Assembly: GCA_905479915.1 (NCBI GenBank)
Contig: CAJQOH010000043.1
Span: 1 to 64,000, forward strand
DNA: 64,000 nt
Direction of reading: 5' to 3'
Source: an uncultured Flavobacteriales bacterium
Lineage (GTDB): Bacteria > Bacteroidota > Bacteroidia > Flavobacteriales_E > Vicingaceae
Below, piece by piece: positions 9,057 through 18,484 of the stretch (the first letter of the stretch is position 1; each line of letters begins with the position of its first letter). Both the position numbers and the translations under genes were made by a program. The notes below the pieces were generated by a model, which saw nothing but the letters and a program-made list of their open reading frames with translations, did not search any database and was not told the DNA's origin.

Positions 9057-10058
9057 ATGAAGATAATAGTACCAATGGCAGGAAGAGGTTCAAGATTAAG
9101 GCCTCATACATTAACAATTCCTAAACCTTTAGTTCCTGTTGCAGGAAAGCCAATTGTTCAACGCTTGGTTGAAGATATCACAAAAGTATGTGGAGAAAAG
9201 GTAGACGAAATCGCTTTTATTATTGGTGATTTTGGAGATCAAGTAGAGAAAGATTTAGTTAATGTTGCCGAAAGCTTAGGTGCAAAAGGAAGTATTTATC
9301 ATCAAGAAGAAGCTTTAGGTACAGCACACGCTATACTATGTGCAAAAGATAGTTTAGAAGGAAATGTTGTTGTTGCATTTGCAGATACCCTTTTTAGAGC
9401 GGACTTTACGTTAGATGCTAATGCTGAAGGAATTATTTGGGTAAGTCAAATAGATGACCCTAGTGCTTTTGGTGTAGTTAAATTAAATGATGAGAACATT
9501 ATTACTGACTTTGTAGAAAAGCCAACAGAATTTGTTTCTGATCTTGCAATCATTGGAATTTATTATTTCAAAGATGGTGAATACCTTAAAAGTGAGTTAC
9601 AATACTTAATTGACAACAATATTACAGACAAAGGGGAGTTCCAATTAACCGATGCTTTGGAAAACATGAAGCAAAAAGGCACAAAGTTTGCTCCTGGAGA
9701 AGTTAAAGAATGGTTAGATTGTGGAAATTACAAAGCAACTGTTTACACCAACCAACGTGTTTTAGAACACATTAAAGATGAAAATATAGTTGATGCTTCT
9801 TTACAAAAAGAAAATTCAACGATTATTGAACCTTGTTTTATTGGTAAAAACGTAGTATTAAAAAACACTACAGTTGGACCACATGTTTCAATTGGAGAGA
9901 ATACAGTAATTGTAGATTCAACTATTTCTAATACGATTATTCAAACAAATACAACAATTAATAGCTCAACATTAAACAACTCTATGATTGGAAATTTTGT
10001 GAAAATAAGTAACAATTCACAAGAATTAAGCGTTGGAGATTACAACGAAATAAATTAA
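9057..10058 (+). CDS. Sugar-phosphate nucleotidyltransferase
   Basis: 333 aa. The N-terminal Rossmann nucleotidyltransferase domain opens with the signature VPMAGRGSRLRPHTLTIPKP and contains EEALGTAHAI and the metal-binding region VAFADTLFRADF. A C-terminal left-handed beta-helix is seen as hexapeptide-like repeats (FIGKNVVL, VGPHVSIGENTVIV, TISNTIIQTNTTI). It would make an NDP-sugar, of the glucose-1-phosphate thymidylyl/uridylyl-transferase type, for surface glycans; the exact sugar and nucleotide are uncertain. It starts 17 bp after dut. Confidence 0.88.
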   Translation: MKIIVPMAGRGSRLRPHTLTIPKPLVPVAGKPIVQRLVEDITKVCGEKVDEIAFIIGDFGDQVEKDLVNVAESLGAKGSIYHQEEALGTAHAILCAKDSLEGNVVVAFADTLFRADFTLDANAEGIIWVSQIDDPSAFGVVKLNDENIITDFVEKPTEFVSDLAIIGIYYFKDGEYLKSELQYLIDNNITDKGEFQLTDALENMKQKGTKFAPGEVKEWLDCGNYKATVYTNQRVLEHIKDENIVDASLQKENSTIIEPCFIGKNVVLKNTTVGPHVSIGENTVIVDSTISNTIIQTNTTINSSTLNNSMIGNFVKISNNSQELSVGDYNEIN

Positions 10059-10060
10059 AA

Positions 10061-11815
10061 TTGATAAAGACAAAACATTACATATATCCCCTAGTTATTG
10101 CTTTTATGGTAGCATGTTCTCCTTCTGAGAAAGTTGAGCGTGCATCTAAACCCCAAAAACCTGCAAATAAAGATTTCGCTGATTTATCGGAAAAAGAACA
10201 AATCAAGTTTAAATTTTTATTCCATAATGCAAATAAAGAAAGGATTTTAGGGAACTATCAATTGGCTGCAAACCTCTTTAAACAATGCACCGAAATTGCA
10301 CCAAAAGAAGCAACGGCTTTCTATGAACTAGCCCATATTCTTGAAAATTCTAAAGAAAATGATTTAGCACTTCAATATGCAGAAAAAGCGGTTGAATTAG
10401 ATCCTAAAAATTATTGGTACCGTGTTTTATATGCTCATACACTTCAGCGAAAAGGAAAGTCTGATGCTGCCATAAAACAATATGAAACTTTAATAAAATC
10501 TAATCCAGGAAATGTTGATCTATATTTTGATTTAGCTGGTATTCAACTCTATTCAGGTAAATACAAAGAATCTATAGAAACATTTAATCAGATAGAAAAA
10601 CAAATGGGAATTACAGAAGAAATTTCTGTTCAAAAAGAAAAGATTTACATTAAACTTGGAGATGTTGATAAGGCTGCCTATGAAATTCAAATGCTGATTA
10701 ATGAATTCCCAAATGAATTAAAATACCAGGTACTTCTAGCAGATTTATACTTAGCAAACGACTTAACCGAAAAAGCATTTACTGTTTACCAAGAGATTTT
10801 AAAAAAGGACCCACAAAATCCTTATGCTAACTTATCGTTATATGATTACTATAAAATCAAAAATGAAAATGAGAAAGCTTCTAATTCACTAAAAAAAGCT
10901 TTTGCTAGTACCGATTTAGATATTGATACTAAAATGAAAATTTTACTATCCTATTACTCAACAACAGATAGTCAATTAAAAAAAGAAGCATTAGAATTAA
11001 ACAAAATTTTAATTAAAGCACACCCAAAAGATGCTAAAGCATACACCATTTATGCAGACTTTTTATACCAAGATAAAAAATTAGAAGGAGCTAAAGAAAA
11101 CTATTTAAAAGCATTAGAATTTGACAACTCTAAACTCCCAATATGGAATCAACTGGTTTTTATAGAGTCTGAATTACAAGATTTAGAAGGCTTGTTAAGA
11201 GACAGTAAAGCTGCAATAGAATTGTTTCCTAATCAACCATTATTCTATTTCTTTTATGGGGCAACAAACCTCCAAAACAAAAACTATACAGAAGCTGTTG
11301 AATACCTAACCCTTGGTAAAGATTATGTAATTGGAAACCCTCCTTTATTGGCCCAGTTTTATGCCAGTTTAGGTGATGCTCACAATAGCTTAAAACAATA
11401 TGAACAATCTGACAACGCTTATGAAGAAGCGTTAAAAATTGAGGCAAAAAATATTTATGTTTTAAACAATTATGCCTACTACTTATCACTACGAGAAGAT
11501 AAACTAGATCGTGCTGAAGAACTATCTGCACTATGCAATGAATTAGAACCAGATCAGCCTAACTATCAAGATACTTACGCTTGGATACTTTATAAACAAG
11601 GGAAATTTATCCAAGCAAAAGAATGGTTAGAAAAAGCCTTAGAAAATGGAGCATCATCAAATGCTGTTATACTAGAACATCTTGGTGATACTCATGCTAA
11701 ACTAAACAACATCATAAAAGCTTTAGAATATTGGAATAAAGCTAAAGCAATTAATAATGGACAAGGTACAGAGTTTTTAGATAAAAAAATTGCTGACAAA
11801 AAGCTTTATGAGTAA
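10061..11815 (+). CDS. TPR-repeat lipoprotein
   Basis: 584 aa, starting with TTG at 10061, two bases after the preceding stop. That start is supported because it yields a complete lipoprotein signal (MIKTKHYIYPL then FMVAC, Cys about residue 19), and no ATG upstream of it is in frame. The rest is a row of about ten tetratricopeptide repeats (for example PKEATAFYELAHILENSKEN, NPGNVDLYFDLAGIQLYSGK). It is probably an envelope-anchored scaffold; the partner is unknown. The last eight bases overlap the next gene (ATGAGTAA). It belongs to a conserved cluster with the nucleotidyltransferase, DUF4292 and M23 genes. Confidence 0.85.
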   Translation: MIKTKHYIYPLVIAFMVACSPSEKVERASKPQKPANKDFADLSEKEQIKFKFLFHNANKERILGNYQLAANLFKQCTEIAPKEATAFYELAHILENSKENDLALQYAEKAVELDPKNYWYRVLYAHTLQRKGKSDAAIKQYETLIKSNPGNVDLYFDLAGIQLYSGKYKESIETFNQIEKQMGITEEISVQKEKIYIKLGDVDKAAYEIQMLINEFPNELKYQVLLADLYLANDLTEKAFTVYQEILKKDPQNPYANLSLYDYYKIKNENEKASNSLKKAFASTDLDIDTKMKILLSYYSTTDSQLKKEALELNKILIKAHPKDAKAYTIYADFLYQDKKLEGAKENYLKALEFDNSKLPIWNQLVFIESELQDLEGLLRDSKAAIELFPNQPLFYFFYGATNLQNKNYTEAVEYLTLGKDYVIGNPPLLAQFYASLGDAHNSLKQYEQSDNAYEEALKIEAKNIYVLNNYAYYLSLREDKLDRAEELSALCNELEPDQPNYQDTYAWILYKQGKFIQAKEWLEKALENGASSNAVILEHLGDTHAKLNNIIKALEYWNKAKAINNGQGTEFLDKKIADKKLYE

Positions 11816-12641
11816 ACTAAAATTAGGATACTGGCTACCTATTTTCTTAATAGGCATTGTTCTCTTTTCTTGTAAAGCTCAAGAAAAAGACAATGTTAAA
11901 ATCAAGATAAAACATCGTTCTTCTAAGTTTCTTGTAAAGAAATTAAAAGAAAACGAATTTAAGTTTAATACCATTTCTGCAAAAGCAGCAATTGCCGTTA
12001 TTGACAGTTCCAATAAAAAAACATCCTTTAAAGCACATTTAAGAATAAAAAAAGACAGCGTAATTTGGATGTCTATTACACCAGCTTTAGGAATAGAAAT
12101 GGCTAGAGTAATTATAACTCAAGATTCTGTAAAACTTATCAATAGATTAAAAAAGGAATACTTCATTGGTGATTTTGCCTACATCAATAAACTATTTGGA
12201 GCCGATTTAGATTACCAAATGTTAGAAGCACTATTAATTGGTAACAGTCTTGATTTTGAAGGGAATGAAAAAATTCATTCTCGAGTTGATCGAAAAAAAG
12301 AACTTTACTTTTTAAGTACCGAGAAAAAAAGAAAAGTAAAAAAAGAGCTTCAAAAAGATAAAGAGAAAATCAGGAAAGAATCACAAGCCTTATGGTTAGA
12401 TCCCATTTCTTTTAAAATAAAAGAGCTGCTAATTTCTTCTCCCGAAACTAAAAGGTCTTTATCAGGGTCTTATTCGGATTATAAAGAAGTTGAAATGCAA
12501 TTAGTTCCTGATAAAATGCATTTTGAATTAAAGTCTCAAGCTACAACTACAATAGAAGTTGACTATTCTAAATTTTCAATTGGTAAATCCTTATCTTTCC
12601 CTTTTAAAATTTCATCTAAATATGTGGAGATTAAAAAATAA
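11808..12641 (+). CDS. DUF4292 lipoprotein
   Basis: 277 aa from the ATG at 11808, which overlaps the previous stop. An upstream TTG at 11790 is rejected because it adds residues before a complete lipoprotein signal (LPIFLIGIVLFSCKA). The body is a LolA/LolB-like half-barrel (SAKAAIAVIDSSNKKTSFKA, KDSVIWMSITPALGIEMARV) with a lysine-rich loop, the pattern of DUF4292. Structural relatives carry lipoproteins or lipids, so a role in outer-membrane lipoprotein handling is a reasonable inference. It overlaps the next gene by 20 bp. Confidence 0.85.
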   Translation: MSKLKLGYWLPIFLIGIVLFSCKAQEKDNVKIKIKHRSSKFLVKKLKENEFKFNTISAKAAIAVIDSSNKKTSFKAHLRIKKDSVIWMSITPALGIEMARVIITQDSVKLINRLKKEYFIGDFAYINKLFGADLDYQMLEALLIGNSLDFEGNEKIHSRVDRKKELYFLSTEKKRKVKKELQKDKEKIRKESQALWLDPISFKIKELLISSPETKRSLSGSYSDYKEVEMQLVPDKMHFELKSQATTTIEVDYSKFSIGKSLSFPFKISSKYVEIKK

Positions 12642-13851
12642 TAGCATACTACCTCTCTTCACTTTAATTTTATTGTTAGTGGCATCATCATCTTTTGCTC
12701 AAAACAAAAAGGATTTAGAACGAAAAAAGAAAAAGCTTCAAAAAGAAATTCAGCTTACCAATAAACTGCTTAAGGAAACACGAAAAAACAAGAGTTTATC
12801 TGTTGATGAGTTACTAAAATTAAAAAGTAAAATAAATTCCAGATCAAGTCTAATTGCTGCGATGAACTCAGAAATGAGGTTGATTAACAAAGAAATTCGC
12901 AATAGCAAACAAAACATTAACGACTTAGAAACAGAATTGGCGTACTTAAAATCAGAGTATTCTAAAATCATTTATTATGCTTTTAAACACAGAAGCTCTT
13001 ACGATAAAATGATGTTTATTTTCGCTTCTAAAGACATTAACCAAGCTTACAAAAGATTAAAATACATTCAGCAATATTCTGAATACAGAAAAGGACAGGC
13101 ACAAGAAATTGTTGCTACTCAAGCTGAGTTAATTGAAAAAATTGCAGCATTGAATAATTCTAATGCAGAAAAAACAATTCTTGTTTCCATGGAAGAACAA
13201 GAGAAACAAAATTTGGCAGTAGAGAAAGCAGAACAAGAAAATATTGTACAAAAATTACAAGGAAAAGAACAAGAGTTAAAAGACAAATTAAGAAAGAAAG
13301 AAAAAGCAAAACAAAAACTCCAGAAAGCAATACAGCGTATTATTGAAGAGGAAATAAGAAAAGCTAGAGAAGCTGCTAAAAAGTCAGGAAACACCTCTAA
13401 AGGCTTCCCTATGACTCCAGAGGCATTAAAGCTTTCTAACTCTTTTGCCTCCAACAAAGGTAAATTACCATGGCCAGTTAGTCAAGGAGTAATTACAGCA
13501 CAATTTGGTAAACACCCTCACCCTGTTTTAGCAGGAATTGTAATTAACAACAATGGAATAGACATCAGTACCACAAAAGGGGCTACATCTCGCGCCATTT
13601 TTAACGGAGTAGTAAGTTCTGTTGCAATTATTCCTGGAGAAGGAAAAGTAGTTATGATTAGACACGGAGAGTACCTCTCTGTTTATTCTTATATGAGCGA
13701 AGTTTTTGTTAGTAAAGGAGATAAAATAAACGTTAAACAAGATTTAGGTGTTTTAATTAATGAAGCTGGAAAATCTAAAACTCAAGTGCATTTAGAAATT
13801 TGGAAAGGGATGACTAAATTGAATCCTAAATATTGGATTTATAGAAAGTAA
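12622..13851 (+). CDS. EnvC-like murein hydrolase activator, M23/LytM family (degenerate active site)
   Basis: 409 aa from the ATG at 12622; the longer TTG-type frame from 12559 is rejected because it prefixes the signal peptide (NNSILPLFTLILLLVASSSFAQ). A long coiled coil (about 30-255) precedes a C-terminal LytM domain (about 290-409). In the LytM domain the usual zinc-ligand histidine before GIDI is Asn (NNNGIDIST). The usual HxH pair reads QVHLEIW, with one His lost, and YxHL is replaced by SVYSYMS. This matches EnvC/NlpD-type activators, which switch on amidases instead of cutting peptidoglycan themselves. It is probably active in cell separation at the septum. Confidence 0.85.
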   Translation: MWRLKNNSILPLFTLILLLVASSSFAQNKKDLERKKKKLQKEIQLTNKLLKETRKNKSLSVDELLKLKSKINSRSSLIAAMNSEMRLINKEIRNSKQNINDLETELAYLKSEYSKIIYYAFKHRSSYDKMMFIFASKDINQAYKRLKYIQQYSEYRKGQAQEIVATQAELIEKIAALNNSNAEKTILVSMEEQEKQNLAVEKAEQENIVQKLQGKEQELKDKLRKKEKAKQKLQKAIQRIIEEEIRKAREAAKKSGNTSKGFPMTPEALKLSNSFASNKGKLPWPVSQGVITAQFGKHPHPVLAGIVINNNGIDISTTKGATSRAIFNGVVSSVAIIPGEGKVVMIRHGEYLSVYSYMSEVFVSKGDKINVKQDLGVLINEAGKSKTQVHLEIWKGMTKLNPKYWIYRK

Positions 13852-13852
13852 T

Positions 13853-14815
13853 ATGAAACTTACAACTCCAGTTTCAATTCCAAAAAGCGATGTCGTTCTT
13901 GACCATCAAAATCCGTCATTATTAATCGGTTCCTGCTTTGCTCAAAACATTGGAGAAAAACTTATTGACCATAAATTTAATACTTGTATTAATCCTCACG
14001 GAATCATTTTCAACCCTATTTCTATAGTTAATTCACTCCAACGAATTATTGACAGCAGCCCTTATCTTGAGAATGAACTAACTGAACACAACAAAAAATG
14101 GTTAAGCTTAAATCACCATAGTTCATTTTCTTCATTTAAAAAAGAAGAATGTTTATCCCAAATTAATGATGCGCTAGAGTGTGCTCATCAACACATTCAA
14201 AACACAAAAACAATTTTCATCACCGTTGGTTCTTCTTGGGTTTATGAATTTGAAAAAATTGGTGTAGTAGCCAATTGTCATAAAATCCCCAACAAGCAAT
14301 TCTCTAAAAGATTACTTTCGGTAAAAGAAATTATAACCGCTTTTGAAACCATTAAAAACGAGTTAAAAGAGTACAACGTTGTCTTTACAGTAAGCCCTGT
14401 CAGACACGCTAAGGATGGCCTGCATGAAAACAACCTTAGCAAATCTACCTTGCTGTTGGCAATCAATAATCTAGTAGAGCAAAACGACAACTATTCTTAT
14501 TTTCCTGCTTATGAGTTAGTGATTGACGAGTTGAGAGATTATCGCTATTATAAAAATGATTTGGTACACCCAACCGACTTAGCTGTTAATTATGTTTGGG
14601 AGAAATTTAGCGACTGTTATTTTAGTGAATCGACTCAAACAATAAACGATAAAATTCAAAAAATAAAAATTGCAGTCAATCACCGCCCTTTTAATTTTAA
14701 CAGTGATGATCACCAAAAATTTATCGCAAAACAAACTCAAGAGATAAACACCATTTCTAAAGAATATCCTTTTTTGAATTTTGAAAAGGAGGTCACTCAA
14801 ATTTCTTCAGAATAG
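13853..14815 (+). CDS. GSCFA-domain protein
   Basis: 320 aa. The family signature LLIGSCFAQNIGEKL is at residues 22-36, followed by other SGNH-like features: a serine-containing GSSWVYE segment and a C-terminal YYKNDLVHPTDLAVNYVW with an Asp/His pair. GSCFA proteins are presumed to be esterase/acylhydrolase-like, but no reaction has been fixed for this one. It begins one base after the M23 gene and closes the operon. Its last 19 bp overlap the convergent acyltransferase gene, so the two transcripts run into each other. Confidence 0.85.
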   Translation: MKLTTPVSIPKSDVVLDHQNPSLLIGSCFAQNIGEKLIDHKFNTCINPHGIIFNPISIVNSLQRIIDSSPYLENELTEHNKKWLSLNHHSSFSSFKKEECLSQINDALECAHQHIQNTKTIFITVGSSWVYEFEKIGVVANCHKIPNKQFSKRLLSVKEIITAFETIKNELKEYNVVFTVSPVRHAKDGLHENNLSKSTLLLAINNLVEQNDNYSYFPAYELVIDELRDYRYYKNDLVHPTDLAVNYVWEKFSDCYFSESTQTINDKIQKIKIAVNHRPFNFNSDDHQKFIAKQTQEINTISKEYPFLNFEKEVTQISSE

Positions 14816-15780
14816 TTTAATTTTTTAGACCACTTCATTGATGGTTTCTCAATTATTCGATAAAACATCCATGAAGCCAAGACAGTAATTGGCAAACATA
14901 GAAACAACAATCCAGCTCTTTCCACTTCGGTCTCTAGATAATTTTGCAAAAAATTAATCATTCCATCTGTTCCAAAAGGGGTATGAATTAAATACAATGA
15001 ATAAGAAATGGTTCCTAAAAAAATAAGCGGTTTAATCGGCTTCTTCACAAACAAGATAAACCCTATTGCAATAATCGCACAAATTGGGGTTTGAAACCCT
15101 CCTTTGAAATATCCCAACACCAACAAAACAGTTGTTAATCCTAAAAATAAATTTCTACTCATTTGTTTTGTGAAAAACCAAAACAAAAGTACTCCAGGTA
15201 AAAACATGATAAAGTAATCTGTTACAAAAGTATCATCATTCAAAACAAAAGGAATCAAACAAAAAGTGGAGAAAAATAAAACTTGAACCACCCATTTTTT
15301 AATGGTCAACAAAGGGAATAACAATCCTATTAAAAGATAAAATTGAAACTCAATGGCAAGGGTCCAAAAAACAGGATTGAACCAATCTTGATCAGCAATT
15401 TTCACCAAATAAAAAATATGCAGTGCTGTTTTTTCGGTAACTATTTCTATAAGATTACCTTCACTAAATGGTGAAAGTTGTGCGATATAAGAAAGTAAGA
15501 ATATCCCCAAAATGCTTAACAAATATGGGGGGTCTAATCTTGTAATTCTCTTTATTAAAAATTTAAAATAATTTTTAATCGTGTAATTAGATTGATACAA
15601 AGAATATGGAATAATAAACCCTGTTATTGCAAAAAATATAGGAACACCATAGCCTCCAAATTTACCAAACTGAACAATTGATGTTGTATTTAAAGTTCCT
15701 AGAAAATGACCCAAACAAACTGCTAAAGAAGCTATTCCCCTAAGCATAGTAACAGAATGAATGTTCTTATCTGCTAACAT
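14797..15780 (-). CDS. Acyltransferase 3 family membrane protein
   Basis: 327 aa with about ten hydrophobic helices. The N-terminus SVTMLRGIASLAVCLGHFLG carries the R-x10-H arrangement of the acyltransferase-3 (OafA/NodX-like) family, whose members acetylate or otherwise acylate surface or exported sugars using acyl-CoA. Further typical segments are FFAITGFIIPYSL and WTLAIEFQFYLL, and a late ISYSLYLIHTPFG. It overlaps the upstream glycosyltransferase by 7 bp (ATGTTAG), so the two are coupled and probably act on the same glycan or glycolipid, which is not identifiable. Confidence 0.88.
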   Translation of the reverse strand: MLADKNIHSVTMLRGIASLAVCLGHFLGTLNTTSIVQFGKFGGYGVPIFFAITGFIIPYSLYQSNYTIKNYFKFLIKRITRLDPPYLLSILGIFLLSYIAQLSPFSEGNLIEIVTEKTALHIFYLVKIADQDWFNPVFWTLAIEFQFYLLIGLLFPLLTIKKWVVQVLFFSTFCLIPFVLNDDTFVTDYFIMFLPGVLLFWFFTKQMSRNLFLGLTTVLLVLGYFKGGFQTPICAIIAIGFILFVKKPIKPLIFLGTISYSLYLIHTPFGTDGMINFLQNYLETEVERAGLLFLCLPITVLASWMFYRIIEKPSMKWSKKLNYSEEI

Positions 15781-16850
15781 TCTAATAACGTTTTAATCGC
15801 CAAACCTCCATTAAAATCTCCTTTGGGAGAAAAATTCTTGCACTCAATTAATGCCTTCGCTAAATTAAAATCACTTTGTTTTTGAGTATAAAAATTCCCT
15901 TCCTTAAAATGATGGTCCGCCAAATACTCCTGTTCTGTTTGCCCTGGTGTGGGAACTAAAATAGCCTCTTTTCTTAAAGCGATTAAATCCATTATACTAG
16001 AATACCCTCCCCTACAAACAACTATTTTACTTTTTTGAATGTATTCGATAAAGTTTTCAGTTGAAAGATGATTAAAGATTTTTAATCCTGGGTACTCCAA
16101 TTGCAATTCCTCATTGACGCTTGGTAAACCCCTCACAATAACTGCTTTTAACTTATTGTTTTGAACCTGTTCTAAAATCATCTTTTCAAAAATTGAACGT
16201 TGTGGTTCTGGGCCTGATATAATTGCCATAACGTCATACTCTTCTGCTCTGCTCGGAGTGATACTCTTCAAATTAATTTTAGTGTTAAACCGACTCAAAG
16301 AACCAATGAAATGATGCCGATATTTAAACGGTTTAAGATGTGATAAATCTCCTGATAGATTAACAGGTCCTTCAACATCTGGAATCCAACATTGATCAAA
16401 TTTACCAATGAGCTGTGCTATCTTTTTATGAGCAATAGTTTCTCCTATTGGAGCTTTAACATACAATTGATGTGTAATAATAATTGATTGCACTTTCTTA
16501 CTCCATAACCCATAGCGGTTATCGGAAATAATTGTATCAATATTTAGTTCTTCAATTATAGCATCAATAAAAGTATTCTCTTTCTTTATGAAATTAAAAA
16601 ATTGAACACTTTCATAAAACAGTTTTAACGCGTTTTCTTTTTTACCATAGGTAACTTCATACCCAGGAATAACAACTGTTTTTAATTGAGGAAACTCTTG
16701 AGACAAAAAAGCCAATGGGTTTTTATCTGCACCGATTATCACCTGATGACCTAAATTTAATAGCCCATTGATAATTGGAACACAACGTGTTGCATGTCCT
16801 AAGCCCCAATCTAGAGGGCAAACCAATATGTTTTTAGAATCAGAAAACAA
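15774..16850 (-). CDS. MurG-like (GT28-type) glycosyltransferase
   Basis: The core begins NILVCPLDWGLGHATRC, the nucleotide-sugar glycosyltransferase N-terminus of a Bacteroidota family related to GT28. The C-terminal half has the donor-binding GGYSSIMDLIALRKEAILVP and PGQTEQEYLAD. No ATG precedes the core in frame. The frame is open from a TTG at 16898, but a TTG at 16850 (MFSDSKNILV...) gives a normal family N-terminus and is used here; the start is therefore uncertain. A separate-frame ATG at about 16917 leads to an early stop. It is translationally coupled to the acyltransferase. Confidence 0.78.
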   Translation of the reverse strand: MFSDSKNILVCPLDWGLGHATRCVPIINGLLNLGHQVIIGADKNPLAFLSQEFPQLKTVVIPGYEVTYGKKENALKLFYESVQFFNFIKKENTFIDAIIEELNIDTIISDNRYGLWSKKVQSIIITHQLYVKAPIGETIAHKKIAQLIGKFDQCWIPDVEGPVNLSGDLSHLKPFKYRHHFIGSLSRFNTKINLKSITPSRAEEYDVMAIISGPEPQRSIFEKMILEQVQNNKLKAVIVRGLPSVNEELQLEYPGLKIFNHLSTENFIEYIQKSKIVVCRGGYSSIMDLIALRKEAILVPTPGQTEQEYLADHHFKEGNFYTQKQSDFNLAKALIECKNFSPKGDFNGGLAIKTLLEC

Positions 16851-16956
16851 ATACAACAGCGAACAAAGAAATAGTTTTATAGATAATAAACAACGCAATA
16901 GGTTATTCTACTACCCATAAATTAACTTCTTTTAAGTTTTAGTTTATAAAGTTAGT

Positions 16957-16964
16957 TAATTTTG
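16957..16964 (+). promoter_or_regulatory. -7 promoter element
   Basis: TAATTTTG, an exact TAnnTTTG match, 33 bp before the ATG at 16998, in the spacer between divergent genes. Confidence 0.45.
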
Positions 16965-16997
16965 TAATCTATTATTAGTTAAATCTTTATCTGAAGT

Positions 16998-17783
16998 ATG
17001 AAAAAGAAAATTGGATACATCTTGTTAATCATCATCATAGGCATTCAATTTATTAGAACGGATAAAGCCATAATAGAATACCAAACATCGGATGATTTTT
17101 TAATTCAAACGAACGCTCCAGAAAACATACAGTCGCTCATAAAAAACTCTTGTTACGACTGTCATTCCAATTCAACCACAACTCCATGGTATGGAGAAAT
17201 TGCTCCTGTTTCTTGGTACATTAATGATCATATCAATGAAGGAAAAGAAGAATTGAACTTCTCTGCTTGGGGGACCTATAAACTAAAAAGACAAAAACAT
17301 AAATTAGAAGAGAGCTGGGAAGAAATTGAAAAAGAGAAAATGCCTCTTGAAGATTATATAAAATTGCACGGTGACGCTTCTTTTTCTGAAGAAGAAAAAA
17401 TACAATTAATTGAATGGCTTAAATCAATTGATTTAGACCCAAAAAAAGAAAATACTTTAAGCTTAAACAATGGTGAAAAGTGGGAGCCTAACGTAGAAAC
17501 AACGGATGGGATTAAAAGAATGTTAGCCCTTTTGAATGAAGAAATAAACGGTGACGAATTGGCTCAATATGCTAAAATAGGAAAAGCTTTTAATCTTGAA
17601 ATGAAAACCATATTCTCTCAATGTACAATGACTGGAGAAGGACATAATCAACTGCATAACTTTTTACTCCCTTTGGTAAAAAAGTTTAGAGAACTAGAAG
17701 AGTCTAAAACTATTGAGGAAGGCGAAGAAAAAATTAAACGAATCCGCAATCATCTAAATAACTATACAAACTACTTTAATTAG
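16998..17783 (+). CDS. Haem-binding domain protein, membrane-anchored c-type haem
   Basis: 261 aa. One N-terminal hydrophobic anchor (KIGYILLIIIIGIQFI) is followed by a haem-binding domain with a single CxxCH site (SCYDCHSNSTTTPWY, about residues 51-65) and the aromatic/Pro context WYGEIAPVSWYINDHI typical of this Bacteroidota family. The segment KEKMPLEDYIKLHGDASFS provides a candidate second axial ligand (Met). The C-terminal about 100 residues are helical and charged and may be a second domain. It is probably a periplasmic electron-transfer or sensor protein. The start of trmB follows after 11 bp. Confidence 0.82.
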   Translation: MKKKIGYILLIIIIGIQFIRTDKAIIEYQTSDDFLIQTNAPENIQSLIKNSCYDCHSNSTTTPWYGEIAPVSWYINDHINEGKEELNFSAWGTYKLKRQKHKLEESWEEIEKEKMPLEDYIKLHGDASFSEEEKIQLIEWLKSIDLDPKKENTLSLNNGEKWEPNVETTDGIKRMLALLNEEINGDELAQYAKIGKAFNLEMKTIFSQCTMTGEGHNQLHNFLLPLVKKFRELEESKTIEEGEEKIKRIRNHLNNYTNYFN

Positions 17784-17794
17784 GTCATTATAAA

Positions 17795-18484
17795 ATGGGA
17801 GGAAAAGGTAAATTACTCAAGTGGGAAGAGATGAAAACCTTCAATAATGTTGTAGAACCTACAACTGAAGAAGTATTTAGAAAAGACCATGCTTTAAAAG
17901 GAAAATGGAGAACCGAAATTTTTAAAAACGACAACCCTATAGTTTTAGAATTAGGTTGTGGTAAAGGAGAATACTCGGTTGGAATGGGAGAACAGTATCC
18001 CAACAAGAATTTTATTGGTGTTGACATTAAAGGAAATAGAATTTGGAGAGGAGCCAAAACGGCATTCGAAAACAAGATGAACAATGTCCATTTTTTAAGA
18101 ACACAAATTGACCATATTGCTTCTTTTTTTGCTGAAGGAGAGGTTGATGAAATATGGATTACTTTTCCAGACCCTCAACCCAAAGATAGATTAGAAAGAA
18201 AACGTTTAACGTCTCCTATGTTTATTAACCGTTATGCTGGGTTTCTAAAACCGAATGGGATCATTCATCTCAAAACGGATCATGAAGGTTTTTTTAGATA
18301 TACTTTGGATGAAGTAGAGCGCTGTAAATTTAAACTCTTGGAAAGCACCTTTAGTTTATACGATGAAATGGCTGAAGATTTAGATCCCAAAACACAAGAG
18401 ATTCTAAACATTAAAACCTTTTATGAAAAACTCTTTTCTGCAAAAGGACATAGTATTCATTATTGTCGATTTCAATTAAATTGA
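17795..18484 (+). CDS. trmB: tRNA (guanine-N7)-methyltransferase
   Basis: SAM-dependent enzyme that methylates G46 in the tRNA variable loop. 229 aa with the SAM-binding LELGCGKGEYSVGM, the acidic NFIGVDIKGNR, and the TrmB signature ITFPDPQPKDRLERKRLTSP followed by HLKTDHEGFF. The TGA stop overlaps the TTG start of the next gene. Confidence 0.95.
   Translation: MGGKGKLLKWEEMKTFNNVVEPTTEEVFRKDHALKGKWRTEIFKNDNPIVLELGCGKGEYSVGMGEQYPNKNFIGVDIKGNRIWRGAKTAFENKMNNVHFLRTQIDHIASFFAEGEVDEIWITFPDPQPKDRLERKRLTSPMFINRYAGFLKPNGIIHLKTDHEGFFRYTLDEVERCKFKLLESTFSLYDEMAEDLDPKTQEILNIKTFYEKLFSAKGHSIHYCRFQLN

Noticed and set aside
12559-12621. Upstream extension of the M23 gene
   Set aside because: It lies inside the DUF4292 gene and would bury the signal peptide.
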